Below, piece after piece: positions 27,542 to 37,098 of a stretch of DNA of 64,000 nucleotides. Each line of letters begins with the position of its first letter. Position 1 is the first letter of the stretch. The position numbers were made by a program, and so were the translations under genes. The notes under the pieces are model-generated. The model had not been told where the DNA came from, ran no database searches, and saw only the letters and a program-made list of their open reading frames with translations. Source of the DNA: Dysgonomonas mossii DSM 22836 (GTDB lineage: Bacteria; Bacteroidota; Bacteroidia; Bacteroidales; Dysgonomonadaceae). The stretch is from NCBI RefSeq assembly GCF_000213575.1, contig NZ_GL892004.1:186001-250000 (forward strand). Direction: 5' to 3'.

Positions 27542-28924
27542 TTATTCCTTAATACGGATAACAACATTCGCTATTATAGCAACGACACCTCCTGTAGTAA
27601 TACCGGATGAGAAAATACCGCTTATAGCAGCAGGCATCTGCGAAAGAATATTAGGTACTAGTTCAACTCCCAGCCCACATGCAAAGCTTACAGCAAGTAC
27701 AAGTATTGCTTTTCTGTCGATATTCTGAGAAGCAATAATACGCACACCTGATGCAGCTACTGTTCCGAACATCAAGAGTGTAGCTCCACCCAATACAGGC
27801 TCAGGCATAATAGAGAATATACCTCCAACAAAAGGAAAGGCACTCAGAATAACCAGAAATGCGGCAATATAATAACCTACACGGCGACTGGCAACACCTG
27901 TCAACTGTATCAAACCATTGTTTTGAGCAAATATTGAATTCGGGAAAGAGTTGAGCACCCCTGCCAAAGCAGAATTTATACCATCGGCCAATACGCCTCC
28001 TTGTACACGTTTCATAAATTTAGGACCTTCAATAGGTTCTCCACCAATCATCGAGTTGGCTGTAATATCTCCATAAGCTTCTATCGAAGTTATAAAGTAG
28101 ATAAGAGCAACGGCTATAAATGCCGACAGGTCGAAGCCCAAACCGTACTTAAACGGCTGAGGAATTGTTATTGCCCCTATCGCTCCCATCTTAGAGAAAT
28201 CTACCCAGCCCATAAAATAAGCAGTCACATAGCCTATTATAATACCGATGATAATAGAGCTCATGCGGATATATTTATTTCTGATACTGTTCAGCACAAG
28301 TATAGAAACAAGAACAAGAGCTGCCAGACCTAAATTCTGCATACTGCCAAATGATCTTGCACCCTCAACACTCATTGCATTGAAACCTCCGCCACAAGAA
28401 ATAATAGCTACTTTTATAAGAGAAAGTCCTATCATTGTAACCACGATGCCAGAAACAAGCGGAGTGATAATCTTTTTTGTATATTTAAGTAAGCGGCTAA
28501 CTATCATTTCCACAGGTGATGCAGCAATACATACACCAAATATAGCAGCAAGTATCGCAGCTTCGCCCATATCACCTTTGGCGGCAAAACTAGCGGTAAG
28601 CGCACCAATAAAGGAGAAACTTGTTCCTTGTATACAAAGTAGTCCACAACCTACAGGGCCAAACTTACGGCATTGCACAAATGTAGATATACCTGATGCC
28701 AATAAAGCCATAGAAACAAGGAATCCTGTTGTTTCGACAGTAAAATTTAAAGCTTGGGAAATAATCAACGGAGGAGTTATGATTGCTATAAATATAGCCA
28801 AAAGGTGCTGTAGACCGGCAAAGACAGCCTCTTTAAATGGAGGATTATCTTCTATCTGATAAATAAGATCTGTTTTACGAATCGGTTGGATAAATTTATC
28901 AACCTCATTTTCTGTCTTTTCCAT
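27542..28924 (-). CDS. NCS2 family nucleobase (xanthine/uracil) permease
   Basis: 460 residues, about 14 membrane helices. Opens with YQIEDNPPFKEAVFAGLQHLLAIFIAIITPPLII, the NCS2 signature, and has the substrate-site region VALIYFITSIEAYGDITANSMIGGEP (Glu in TM8) and SFPNSIFAQNNGLIQLTGVASRRVG. It probably brings in xanthine or uric acid with protons for the adjacent xpt. It follows the DUF2625 gene by 23 bases. Confidence 0.93.
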   Translation of the reverse strand: MEKTENEVDKFIQPIRKTDLIYQIEDNPPFKEAVFAGLQHLLAIFIAIITPPLIISQALNFTVETTGFLVSMALLASGISTFVQCRKFGPVGCGLLCIQGTSFSFIGALTASFAAKGDMGEAAILAAIFGVCIAASPVEMIVSRLLKYTKKIITPLVSGIVVTMIGLSLIKVAIISCGGGFNAMSVEGARSFGSMQNLGLAALVLVSILVLNSIRNKYIRMSSIIIGIIIGYVTAYFMGWVDFSKMGAIGAITIPQPFKYGLGFDLSAFIAVALIYFITSIEAYGDITANSMIGGEPIEGPKFMKRVQGGVLADGINSALAGVLNSFPNSIFAQNNGLIQLTGVASRRVGYYIAAFLVILSAFPFVGGIFSIMPEPVLGGATLLMFGTVAASGVRIIASQNIDRKAILVLAVSFACGLGVELVPNILSQMPAAISGIFSSGITTGGVVAIIANVVIRIKE

Positions 28925-28947
28925 TTGAGCCTCCTTCTTTTTGATTA

Positions 28948-29616
28948 TTAACCTTTTATATTCATCGATTCCATATTGAAGCTATATACTTCTTCAATCG
29001 GAATAGCATTTCTCTCTATAGTATTGATATCTGTTGCTTCTTCAGTCCACAAAAAAGGGAAAAAACTATATGCATAGTCAGGGCGCAAATCCATTACATC
29101 CTGTTGCCAGCCATCCCATCTGAGACCGGGATAAAACTCATCCAGATCTGTCTCGAAGCAGAATAAAAGGAATCGGCTATATTCCATTTCCAAAGGAATC
29201 CATTGAAGCATATCGGGGGCAAAGTAGTATAGGTTTCCGGTGTCTTCTCCAAGAAAACCTCCGTTAATTGCATAAAACCCGCCGATAGCATCGTCTGCAA
29301 CCAGTAGGTATGGTGCAGGTTCTCCAAATTCAGAAAAAGATTTGCCCTTATTCCAGTCGGGAAGAGTTCTTTTCATACGATCACTACCTGATCCAAGAAT
29401 ACGAATCCATCCATTGTCGATTAACAGCCCGCCTGTTTCGTAGATAATTGCTCCCATCAGAGAGCGTGTGGTAACTTGTGTGTGTATCAGACTTTTTTCG
29501 GCTCGTTGACGCTCGCAAGGCAGAATTTCCACCTTGTTTTTGGCCTGATCAATCCATTTTTTTACAATCGGCCAACCCGGGTCTTCCGTGTTTACAAGCT
29601 CTTGTAGCGTACGCAT
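28948..29616 (-). CDS. DUF2625 family protein
   Basis: 222 residues from ATG 29616 (MRTLQELVNTEDPGWP); a GTG six bases upstream is an alternative. The family-typical blocks are HTQVTTRSLMGAIIYETGGLLIDNGWIRILGSGSDRMKRTLPDWN and YLLVADDAIGGFYAINGGFLG. These proteins are soluble, SUKH/SMI1-like in overall look, and of unknown function; some relatives sit near polymorphic toxin immunity genes. Here it leads a unit with the nucleobase permease and xpt, 23 bases apart, so a link to purine salvage is possible but may be accidental. Confidence 0.8.
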   Translation of the reverse strand: MRTLQELVNTEDPGWPIVKKWIDQAKNKVEILPCERQRAEKSLIHTQVTTRSLMGAIIYETGGLLIDNGWIRILGSGSDRMKRTLPDWNKGKSFSEFGEPAPYLLVADDAIGGFYAINGGFLGEDTGNLYYFAPDMLQWIPLEMEYSRFLLFCFETDLDEFYPGLRWDGWQQDVMDLRPDYAYSFFPFLWTEEATDINTIERNAIPIEEVYSFNMESMNIKG

Positions 29617-30073
29617 TGGCACATATACTGATGGTAAAACGTCGTTTACCTCATTTTTTAATTAAGGTGCAAAAGTAGTATATTTATAGGTATTCTCTAA
29701 ATAATTAATGAAAGAATAATAGAATATATCCGCACACACCACTAAACATCAATTTAAACAGCTGATTATAAATACAAAACATCAAATTAATCAATCATAA
29801 AATAATACAATAATCCAGCTGTTTACAGTATTAAAAATCACATTCAACAAAAAAAGAATCTCAAAGTTCCGACAATTTATATTAAATTTATACCCATAAA
29901 AGCGTGAAATACTGTATTTTTAACCATTTCCTAATTGCTAGGATTACCGAAGGTTTAAATTATATTCACAAATAATAGATTATATAGAGCATTCATTTGT
30001 AGATAAATAAACTATCCACATGAAACAGTTTTGTCTAAAAAGAAAGTTCTAGTTCACATATAAAATAAAAATA
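29617..30073. other. Divergent intergenic region with long-range inverted repeat
   Basis: About 457 AT-rich bases between diverging genes, with no supportable ORF. TAAACAGCTG (29755-29764) and CAGCTGTTTA (29816-29825) form a perfect 10-base inverted repeat 51 bases apart. Each arm holds the palindrome CAGCTG, so they could be two binding sites for one regulator. No clear + strand -7 box was found for the antiporter gene. Confidence 0.45.
29670..29677 (-). promoter_or_regulatory. -7 promoter box for the DUF2625-permease-xpt unit
   Basis: Minus-strand TACTTTTG matches TAnnTTTG exactly, 54 bases before the chosen DUF2625 start. Confidence 0.55.
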
Positions 30074-32395
30074 ATGACTCATTTACCATCTATAATTAGC
30101 GATTTAGCTTTTATATTGATAATTGCGGGAATAATAACCATCATATTCAAGTGGTTAAAACAACCTTTAGTATTAGGATATATAGTTGCAGGATTCTTGA
30201 CAGGGCCGCACTCCAGTTTTTTCCCTACAGTTACCGATTCAGAAAATATAAGTATCTGGGCAGAGATTGGCGTTATATTTCTCTTATTTGGTATGGGGCT
30301 TGAATTTAGCTTCAAGAAACTCATCAGCAACGGAAAGACAGGATTTATAACCCTCATCATGATTGCCATAGGGCTCGGTGTATCCGGTTACTTTATAGGA
30401 TTATGGCTCGGATGGGGTACGTGGAACAGCCTTATACTGGGCTGTATGCTGTGTTTGTCGTCCACTACTATTATCGTAAAAGGATTTGAAGATCCGAGAT
30501 ACAAAGGTAAACGTTTTACAGAAGTAGTTTTCGGTATACTTATCTTCGACGACCTTTTTGCCATCCTCGTCATGGTATTTATGGGAACGATTGCCGTAAG
30601 CCGACACTTTGAAGGCACCGAAATGTTGCTCAGTTTAGGGAAACTGATCTTCTTTATGGTCGTATGGGTTGTATGTGGTATCTTCCTTATACCTACCTTT
30701 CTCAAAAAAGCAAAAAAATGGCTCAATGATGAAACACTGCTTATCATTTCCCTAGGCTTATGTTTGGGTATGGTAGTCTTTGCTACAGAGGTTGAACTTT
30801 CTTCTGCATTGGGGGCATTTATCATGGGTTCTATTTTAGCAGAAACAATAAAGCTTGAGAAAATAGAAACCCTCACCAAACCGATAAAAGATTTTTTCGG
30901 AGCTGTCTTTTTTGTTTCGGTGGGTATGATGATGAATCCTACCGTAATACAAGAGAACTTTGTAAGTGTAATCATAATTACATTGGCTGTTTTATTAGGA
31001 AAAATAATATTCACTGCTATAGGCGCACGCTTATCGGGCGAATCGATGTTAGTATCCATTCAGTCAGGGTTCAGTATGGCTCAGGTTGGCGAGTTTGCTT
31101 TTATTGTGGCAAGTTCGGCGATAGCCTATCAGTTGGCCGACAATTTTATTTATCCTATCATTATTGCCGTTTCTATACTTACTACATTTACTACTCCATA
31201 CCTTATGGCTGCAAGCATCCCTTTCTATAATTGGATGATGAAAACCATACCCGACTCATGGAGGCAGAAAATACTTGAAAAAGACGAAAGGCTTGAAAAT
31301 CCTAAAAATCAAAGCGACTGGAGTGTGTTTTTAACTAATTACATATCGAATGTCATTGTTTTCATATCATTATGCATTGGTGCTATTATCGTTACATCGA
31401 GCTTCATCGCTCCATTTATCAACGAACATATAGCAGAACCTTGGGGAAATATTATTTGCCTTGTAATCACTTTTCTGGCTATCTCTCCAATTCTCAAAGG
31501 GCTTGTCTATAGAGGAGGACAACAGCCTTACCTGATATTGAAACTTTGGCAACGAAGTGTAAGAAACCGGATTATACTATCTTCTTTAATACTCCTTCGG
31601 TTTATCATTGCCTTTGCTTTTATTTATGTTCTCTTATGGCTGTTTCTAGCTATCCCTGTTTGGGTATCGGTACTGATTGCTGGCGTGCTTATCTTCCTTG
31701 TGATACAGTCGAAGCACCTGCTCAAGCTATATTGGAAAATAGAATACAGGTTTGTAGTAAACTTTAACCAGAGGATATTGGAAGAAAGACGAAGAAATTC
31801 CCTAAAGCAGAACGGTGGAGTAGTCGTTTACGATCTCGACAATACAAACTGGATAGAAAGCAACCTGTATGTAGGGAAATTCAAACTGGAACCCGGTTCT
31901 GAATATGAGCATAAAATGCTTAAGGATACGGACTTCAGGCAACGGTATGATCTGATCATCATCACAGTACGTAGAGGCGAAGAAGATCTATATTTTCCCA
32001 ATGGAGACTTTGTGCTAGAGTCCGGCGATCTGCTCTTAGTGGCCGGAAACATTATGAATATCGACCGCCTGATGACTATGAAGAATTGCATAACAATGTT
32101 CAAGAGCACCTTGCGGACAATACACGAATTCTCTAAGCAGCAAGACAATGATCCGCATTCTAACATCAAATGCATATCCCTCATCGTGGAAGAAAATTCT
32201 GTTCTGAACAACAAAAGCCTATACGAATCGGAAATGGGCAAAGAAAAGAAATGCTTTGTCGTGGGATTTGAAAGTAAAGGAACTGTTAAGATCAACCCTC
32301 CGGCAAATACAAACTTCTCTACAGGAGATATTTTGTGGATTATCGGAGATAAGCAAAGTATATATGGTTTTGTAAAAGAAAATCTTCATCTTTAA
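30074..32395 (+). CDS. CPA2 family cation/proton antiporter (KefB/YbaL-like) with C-terminal TrkA-C domains
   Basis: 773 residues. The first 380 residues form the Na+/H+ exchanger domain: LPSIISDLAFILIIAGI, QPLVLGYIVAGFLTGPH, LLFGMGLEFSFKKL and SSALGAFIMGSILAETIKLEKIETLTKPIKDFFGAVFFVSVGM. A second membrane block covers about 415-560. Two TrkA-C-like modules end the protein (LEPGSEYEHKMLKDTDFRQRYDLIIITVRR... and IKCISLIVEENSVLNNKSLYESEM...). No NAD-binding TrkA-N domain is seen between them, unlike E. coli KefB/KefC, so gating is likely by another ligand. It exports K+ or Na+ against protons. Confidence 0.9.
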   Translation: MTHLPSIISDLAFILIIAGIITIIFKWLKQPLVLGYIVAGFLTGPHSSFFPTVTDSENISIWAEIGVIFLLFGMGLEFSFKKLISNGKTGFITLIMIAIGLGVSGYFIGLWLGWGTWNSLILGCMLCLSSTTIIVKGFEDPRYKGKRFTEVVFGILIFDDLFAILVMVFMGTIAVSRHFEGTEMLLSLGKLIFFMVVWVVCGIFLIPTFLKKAKKWLNDETLLIISLGLCLGMVVFATEVELSSALGAFIMGSILAETIKLEKIETLTKPIKDFFGAVFFVSVGMMMNPTVIQENFVSVIIITLAVLLGKIIFTAIGARLSGESMLVSIQSGFSMAQVGEFAFIVASSAIAYQLADNFIYPIIIAVSILTTFTTPYLMAASIPFYNWMMKTIPDSWRQKILEKDERLENPKNQSDWSVFLTNYISNVIVFISLCIGAIIVTSSFIAPFINEHIAEPWGNIICLVITFLAISPILKGLVYRGGQQPYLILKLWQRSVRNRIILSSLILLRFIIAFAFIYVLLWLFLAIPVWVSVLIAGVLIFLVIQSKHLLKLYWKIEYRFVVNFNQRILEERRRNSLKQNGGVVVYDLDNTNWIESNLYVGKFKLEPGSEYEHKMLKDTDFRQRYDLIIITVRRGEEDLYFPNGDFVLESGDLLLVAGNIMNIDRLMTMKNCITMFKSTLRTIHEFSKQQDNDPHSNIKCISLIVEENSVLNNKSLYESEMGKEKKCFVVGFESKGTVKINPPANTNFSTGDILWIIGDKQSIYGFVKENLHL

Positions 32396-32466
32396 AACGT
32401 TAGTTTTTTTTAGAGCCTTCATATACATCCATGCGCTTAAAATTATGACAGACAAAAACAATCATC

Positions 32467-32474
32467 TATTTTTG
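32467..32474 (+). promoter_or_regulatory. -7 promoter box for the dicarboxylate transporter gene
   Basis: TATTTTTG matches TAnnTTTG exactly, 32 bases before the start codon at 32507. Confidence 0.55.
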
Positions 32475-32506
32475 TCGTTATATTTTAAACATTTTGATCA
32501 CAATAT

Positions 32507-33811
32507 ATGCTGATTCAGTTTCTTTTTATACTTGCCGCAATTATTGTAGGCGCGCGTTTGCAAGGCATCGGACTTGGAGTGATGGGTGGTCTCGGATTAG
32601 CTATTCTGGTCTTCGGGTTTGGTCTCGAACCAACCTCCCCTCCTATCGACGTGATGCTGATGATAGTCGCTGTGATAGCAGCAGCAGGCTGTATGCAAGC
32701 AGCAGGCGGACTCGATCTTATGGTATCCCTTGCCGAAAAATTCCTGCGTAAACACCCCCAACGGATCACACTGTTCAGCCCAATCGTCACATATCTATTC
32801 ACGTTCGTAGCCGGAACAGGGCATGTCGCCTACTCCGTACTGCCGGTGATAGCCGAAGTAGCACGAGAAACGAAAATACGGCCTGAGCGACCTCTTTCAA
32901 TTGCCGTAATTGCTTCACAACAAGCCATAACCGCCAGCCCAATCTCTGCGGCAACGGTTGCCCTATTGAGCATGCTTGCCGGATACAATATATCCTTACT
33001 CAACATTCTAATGATAAGCATACCCTCAACCCTGATAGGTGTACTTCTTGGCGCATTAGTGAGTATGCGTATGGGGAAAGAATTGCATGAAGACCCCGAA
33101 TATCTTAAACGCCTCAGCACAGGAATGTTCAGCCAAGATAAACCCTCTGACAAAAAAAGCTATAGTCTGAAAAGTAAAGCAGGCTTATCTGTCCTTATTT
33201 TTATATTGGCTACCGTTCTCATTATTCTTTTCGGATCTATAGATGGTTTAAAGCAGATAGGAGGTAAAACACTCAACATGCCCATCATTATAGAAATACT
33301 GATGCTTTCGGCTGCTGCACTCATCCTGCTCTTAACACGTACCGATGGGATAAAAGCGGCTCAGGGGTCTGTATTCGTTGCAGGAATGCAAGCGGTAGTT
33401 GCCATCTTTGGTATTGCATGGATGGGAGATACTTTTATCAACGGCAACATGGAGCAACTTCGTACTTCTATAGAAGGGGTTGTTACCTCCATGCCCTGGA
33501 TATTTGGTGTCGCCTTATTTGTTATGTCGATTCTATTATACAGCCAAGCTGCAACCGTACGGGCTTTGATGCCATTAGGTATTGCTTTGGGAATATCGCC
33601 CTGGATGCTTATCGCATTGTTCCCTACAGTAAACGGTTACTTTTTCTTACCCAACTACCCAACAGTAGTGGCTGCTATCAACTTTGACCGTACAGGAACA
33701 ACCCGCATCGGACGATGGGTACTCAATCACTCGTTTATGATTCCAGGGCTGGTGGCTACGATCACGGCTGTATGCGTAGGGTTATTAATCATCACTTTAA
33801 TAGGTCTATAA
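32507..33811 (+). CDS. dcuB: Anaerobic C4-dicarboxylate transporter, DcuA/DcuB family
   Basis: 434 residues, about 11 membrane helices. GARLQGIGLGVMGGLGLAILVFGFGLEPTSPPIDVMLMI and VTYLFTFVAGTGHVAYSVLPVIAEVAR are hallmark Dcu segments, and ASQQAITASPISAATVALL follows. It exchanges fumarate/aspartate for succinate in anaerobic growth, which fits the succinate-producing fermentation of Bacteroidales. DcuA and DcuB are hard to tell apart here. An acetyltransferase gene follows after 9 bases. Confidence 0.95.
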   Translation: MLIQFLFILAAIIVGARLQGIGLGVMGGLGLAILVFGFGLEPTSPPIDVMLMIVAVIAAAGCMQAAGGLDLMVSLAEKFLRKHPQRITLFSPIVTYLFTFVAGTGHVAYSVLPVIAEVARETKIRPERPLSIAVIASQQAITASPISAATVALLSMLAGYNISLLNILMISIPSTLIGVLLGALVSMRMGKELHEDPEYLKRLSTGMFSQDKPSDKKSYSLKSKAGLSVLIFILATVLIILFGSIDGLKQIGGKTLNMPIIIEILMLSAAALILLLTRTDGIKAAQGSVFVAGMQAVVAIFGIAWMGDTFINGNMEQLRTSIEGVVTSMPWIFGVALFVMSILLYSQAATVRALMPLGIALGISPWMLIALFPTVNGYFFLPNYPTVVAAINFDRTGTTRIGRWVLNHSFMIPGLVATITAVCVGLLIITLIGL

Positions 33812-33820
33812 AATATCAAA

Positions 33821-34411
33821 ATGAAAACAGAGAAAGAAAAAATGCTGGCAGGCGAATATTATGATCCGGGAGATACCGAATTGATTACACGCTGGCATTT
33901 AGCAAAAAAACTAACACAGCAATACAATCAAACAGCAAGCGACGATAAAGAAACGCTAGATAAATTGCTCGGTCAGATCCTTGGATCGAAAGGAGAAAAC
34001 GTTTGGATTACTGCACCTTTTTATGTCGATTATGGTGAAAATATCCATATTGGAGACAATTGCGAAATCAATATGAATTGTGTGTTTCTTGATTGCAACA
34101 AAATAACAATCGGGAATAATACAGGTATAGGCCCCAATGTACAGATATACGCTGTTTCACATCCCGTAAATCCGAATGAACGCTTATCTTACAATACCGA
34201 TGAGAATGCAGCACCTTCGTTCTGGAAAATAGATTCGGCACCGGTAACTATCGGTTCCAATGTATGGATATGCGGGGGATCTATTATACTTGCCGGTGTA
34301 ACTATCGGCGACAATACTACTATCGGAGCAGGGAGTGTGGTCACAAAATCGATTCCTGCAAATTGCCTTGCAGCAGGCAATCCATGTAAAGTAATAAGAG
34401 AATTAAAGTAA
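33821..34411 (+). CDS. Sugar O-acetyltransferase, maltose/galactoside acetyltransferase-like (LbH hexapeptide fold)
   Basis: 196 residues. The N-terminal Mac domain (EKEKMLAGEYYDPGDTELITRWHLAKKLTQQYN) is followed by the left-handed beta-helix: NVWITAPFYVDYGENIHIGDNCEINMNCVFLD, the catalytic histidine segment YAVSHPVNPNERL and GSNVWICGGSIILAGVTIGDNTTIGAGSVVTKSIPANCLAAGNPCKVIR. It transfers acetyl from acetyl-CoA to a sugar hydroxyl. Nine bases after dcuB, so probably co-transcribed without an obvious functional link. Confidence 0.94.
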   Translation: MKTEKEKMLAGEYYDPGDTELITRWHLAKKLTQQYNQTASDDKETLDKLLGQILGSKGENVWITAPFYVDYGENIHIGDNCEINMNCVFLDCNKITIGNNTGIGPNVQIYAVSHPVNPNERLSYNTDENAAPSFWKIDSAPVTIGSNVWICGGSIILAGVTIGDNTTIGAGSVVTKSIPANCLAAGNPCKVIRELK

Positions 34412-34498
34412 ATTGAGTTTGCTTTTCGTTTTTTTAATTACATTTACACCGATACTCTACAACAAAACATTATTACACCAGAAATAAACTGTAAAATA

Positions 34499-37063
34499 TT
34501 GCTTAAACCACTCCTGAAATATTACATCACAATATTCAGCTTTATCTGCTTACACTTTACTTCGCTAAATGTATTGGCACAAGATAATGCGGATGATTCT
34601 ATACCTGTGCGCATTGGGCAAAATATAGAAAAACCCATCTACTCTAAGGAAAAGAAAAAGCACAGTTCGTTTTATACCTGGGCATGGGGAAAACATTACA
34701 GAGACGTATACTACAAACCCATCACAGCCAAAGCAGCGTCTTTAGATTCTTCTTATGGAGGACTATCCATTATCAGCGAACGCCCGATGCTTCATGCGTT
34801 TATTCTGAAGAACAAACGAGACCAACTCTTTATGCTAAAGCCTCTTGGCGGTTCTTCAAGCTTCTTGGAGTCCAAATTTTTCAGGGATGTATATCATCAT
34901 GAAGATTTTAAAGATACATATCTGGATGATTTTATTACTGAAGCGTATACAATCGTTCATCCATATATGTTTCTTGTGTCGGAAAAGTTGGCAAGGTCGG
35001 CAAATATCTGTTCAATGAATACCCGTATTTACTACATGCTTGACGACAGAACGGACACAATTATAGACGATAATCAACTAAAGAATAAGCTCGTGAGTAT
35101 ATCAGAGCTGCCCGCTTTGAAGAAGAAAAAGATTCTCACAAATGTAGAGACATTAATAGATAGCCTCCACAGCACGAGCCCTACATCAGTAGATCAGGAC
35201 TTATATATCAAGATGCGATTGTTTGATATGCTTATCGGTGATTGGAACAAAGTATCGGAAAACTGGTACTGGATATCAACTCCGAAAGGTGATTCCGTTG
35301 TATATCAACCTCAGGTGATAGACAGAAGCCATGCCTTCTCTAAGGTAGACGGTTTTCTCTTCAAAGGACTATTAGGAATGCTGGGTGTAGGTTTTATTAC
35401 CAATTATGAAGCTCATATAAAAAATATCAAGAAAATAAACACACTGGCTCAGCCTCTCGATATTGCAATTACGCAAAGAAGCACAGCCGAAGACTGGCAA
35501 GAGCAAGCACGAATATTAAAATCAGACTTAACAGATAGGGATATAGACAATGCGTTTTCGGCACTACCGAAAGAAATGCAAAATGAGGATATCACCAAAC
35601 TAAAAGAAAGACTTAAAGCCAGAAGAAAAAATCTGGAGGATATCGCTTTAAAATATTATATCACTCTACAAAAGAATCCGGTTGTAACGGGAACAGATAG
35701 AAGCGAGAAGTTTGTAATAGATCAGAATGGAAAAGAATTGCACATACGCATCTTTGATAAAAACACCAATAAACTAACTTTCGATAAGAAGTATTCACCA
35801 AAACGAACAAAAGAAATATGGCTATACGGGCTAGGAGGTGAAGACAGTTTCGAGGTAAATAAACGAAGAAGAAATATTGCGATCTTACTTATTGGGGGTA
35901 ACGATAATAACGACTATGAGGTAAAACAGGGTAATAACGTATTTATTTACGAGTCGAAGTCGGAGAAAGAACAGCTAAAAGCCACCAAGAACGCAAAAGT
36001 AATTATCCCTAACGACGAAAGTGCGTTGGAGTATGACTATCAGCGATTGAGACACACATCACTTTCTGTGACGCCGATAGGAATCTATGACTCCGATTTG
36101 GGTTTGAATCTCGGGACATCATTTTCTTACACCGTATACGGTTTTAGGCGAGCTCCTTATACCCGAAGACATCAGATAAGCTACGATTTAAATAATGGGT
36201 TTATATATCAGGGGATTTTTCCGAGCTATGATGAGAAGAAAAGCCTGCACGTATTAGCCCTGTTGGGTAGCCCTTCTTATTTTAGCAACTTCTTCGGGTT
36301 CGGCAACAACACGGATGGTTATAAAAATGAGAACAAGAACTACAATCGTGTTAATATCAAAAAGTACATGCTAAAGCCGTCTTTGTATTACAATATCAAC
36401 AAAGACCAGACATTCAATATCTACACTTCCATAGAATCGTATAAAGTGAAGAACCCTAAAAATCGTGATCGCTTCATCAATACATTCTACGATGATGACA
36501 ACTCAATATTCTCTACCAAATACTTTGTTGATCTTGGGGCGGCGTATGAGTTCAATAAGAAAATGCAATCCTTTGTTTCGTCTGTCAAATTCTCCGTTTC
36601 GTCGGGTTGGACTGTAAACGTAACCAAACCTCAGAACAATTTTGCTTATACAACAGGAGAATTCGGGTTCAATCTTAAACTAACAGACAGAATTACTTTT
36701 GCTACTCTACTTAAAGGAAAGAGCCTGTTCTCTGATAAATATGATTTCTTTCAGGCAGCAACAACCGAGCTGAGAGGATATCGGAGCAACCGCTTCATCG
36801 GTCGTCATTCATTCTATCAATATTCGGATATACGGCTCGATATGGGACGGCTCAACAATCCCCTCACTCCGCTTAACTATGGAGTATTTCTTGGAGTAGA
36901 TCATGGTCGTGTATGGTATCCTGAGGATGTTTCACAAAAATGGCATTCCTCTTATGGAGGAGGATTCTGGTTAACATTACTCCGCAAATTCACAGGTAAA
37001 TTCTCTTATTTTGGTTCGAGCGATGCCAACAGGCTAATGTTTGAGCTTGGTATGGGATTTTGA
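34499..37063 (+). CDS. Large outer-membrane protein: periplasmic kinase-like region plus BamA-type barrel
   Basis: 854 residues from a TTG codon; no in-frame ATG precedes the signal peptide (LLKYYITIFSFICLHFTSLNVLAQD), so TTG is the best start. Residues about 60-480 form a soluble region; 515-854 read as beta-strands ending in LMFELGMGF, a surface-antigen-like barrel. The middle segment MRLFDMLIGDWNKVSENWYW lines up with a GDWDRHxDQW motif recalled from longer Bacteroidetes phosphoesterase-barrel fusions, but the Asp-Arg-His are changed, so any catalysis is doubtful. VIDRSHAFSKVDG may be the second motif. Function unknown; surface secretion or assembly is possible. Confidence 0.75.
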   Translation: MLKPLLKYYITIFSFICLHFTSLNVLAQDNADDSIPVRIGQNIEKPIYSKEKKKHSSFYTWAWGKHYRDVYYKPITAKAASLDSSYGGLSIISERPMLHAFILKNKRDQLFMLKPLGGSSSFLESKFFRDVYHHEDFKDTYLDDFITEAYTIVHPYMFLVSEKLARSANICSMNTRIYYMLDDRTDTIIDDNQLKNKLVSISELPALKKKKILTNVETLIDSLHSTSPTSVDQDLYIKMRLFDMLIGDWNKVSENWYWISTPKGDSVVYQPQVIDRSHAFSKVDGFLFKGLLGMLGVGFITNYEAHIKNIKKINTLAQPLDIAITQRSTAEDWQEQARILKSDLTDRDIDNAFSALPKEMQNEDITKLKERLKARRKNLEDIALKYYITLQKNPVVTGTDRSEKFVIDQNGKELHIRIFDKNTNKLTFDKKYSPKRTKEIWLYGLGGEDSFEVNKRRRNIAILLIGGNDNNDYEVKQGNNVFIYESKSEKEQLKATKNAKVIIPNDESALEYDYQRLRHTSLSVTPIGIYDSDLGLNLGTSFSYTVYGFRRAPYTRRHQISYDLNNGFIYQGIFPSYDEKKSLHVLALLGSPSYFSNFFGFGNNTDGYKNENKNYNRVNIKKYMLKPSLYYNINKDQTFNIYTSIESYKVKNPKNRDRFINTFYDDDNSIFSTKYFVDLGAAYEFNKKMQSFVSSVKFSVSSGWTVNVTKPQNNFAYTTGEFGFNLKLTDRITFATLLKGKSLFSDKYDFFQAATTELRGYRSNRFIGRHSFYQYSDIRLDMGRLNNPLTPLNYGVFLGVDHGRVWYPEDVSQKWHSSYGGGFWLTLLRKFTGKFSYFGSSDANRLMFELGMGF

Positions 37064-37098
37064 TTTACAACCCGAATAAGGAATAAGCTTATTTACAA

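Noticed and set aside
27530-29616. Purine riboswitch for the permease-xpt unit
   Set aside because: Neither the 12-base permease-xpt gap nor the leader before DUF2625 has room or conserved elements for a purine aptamer.
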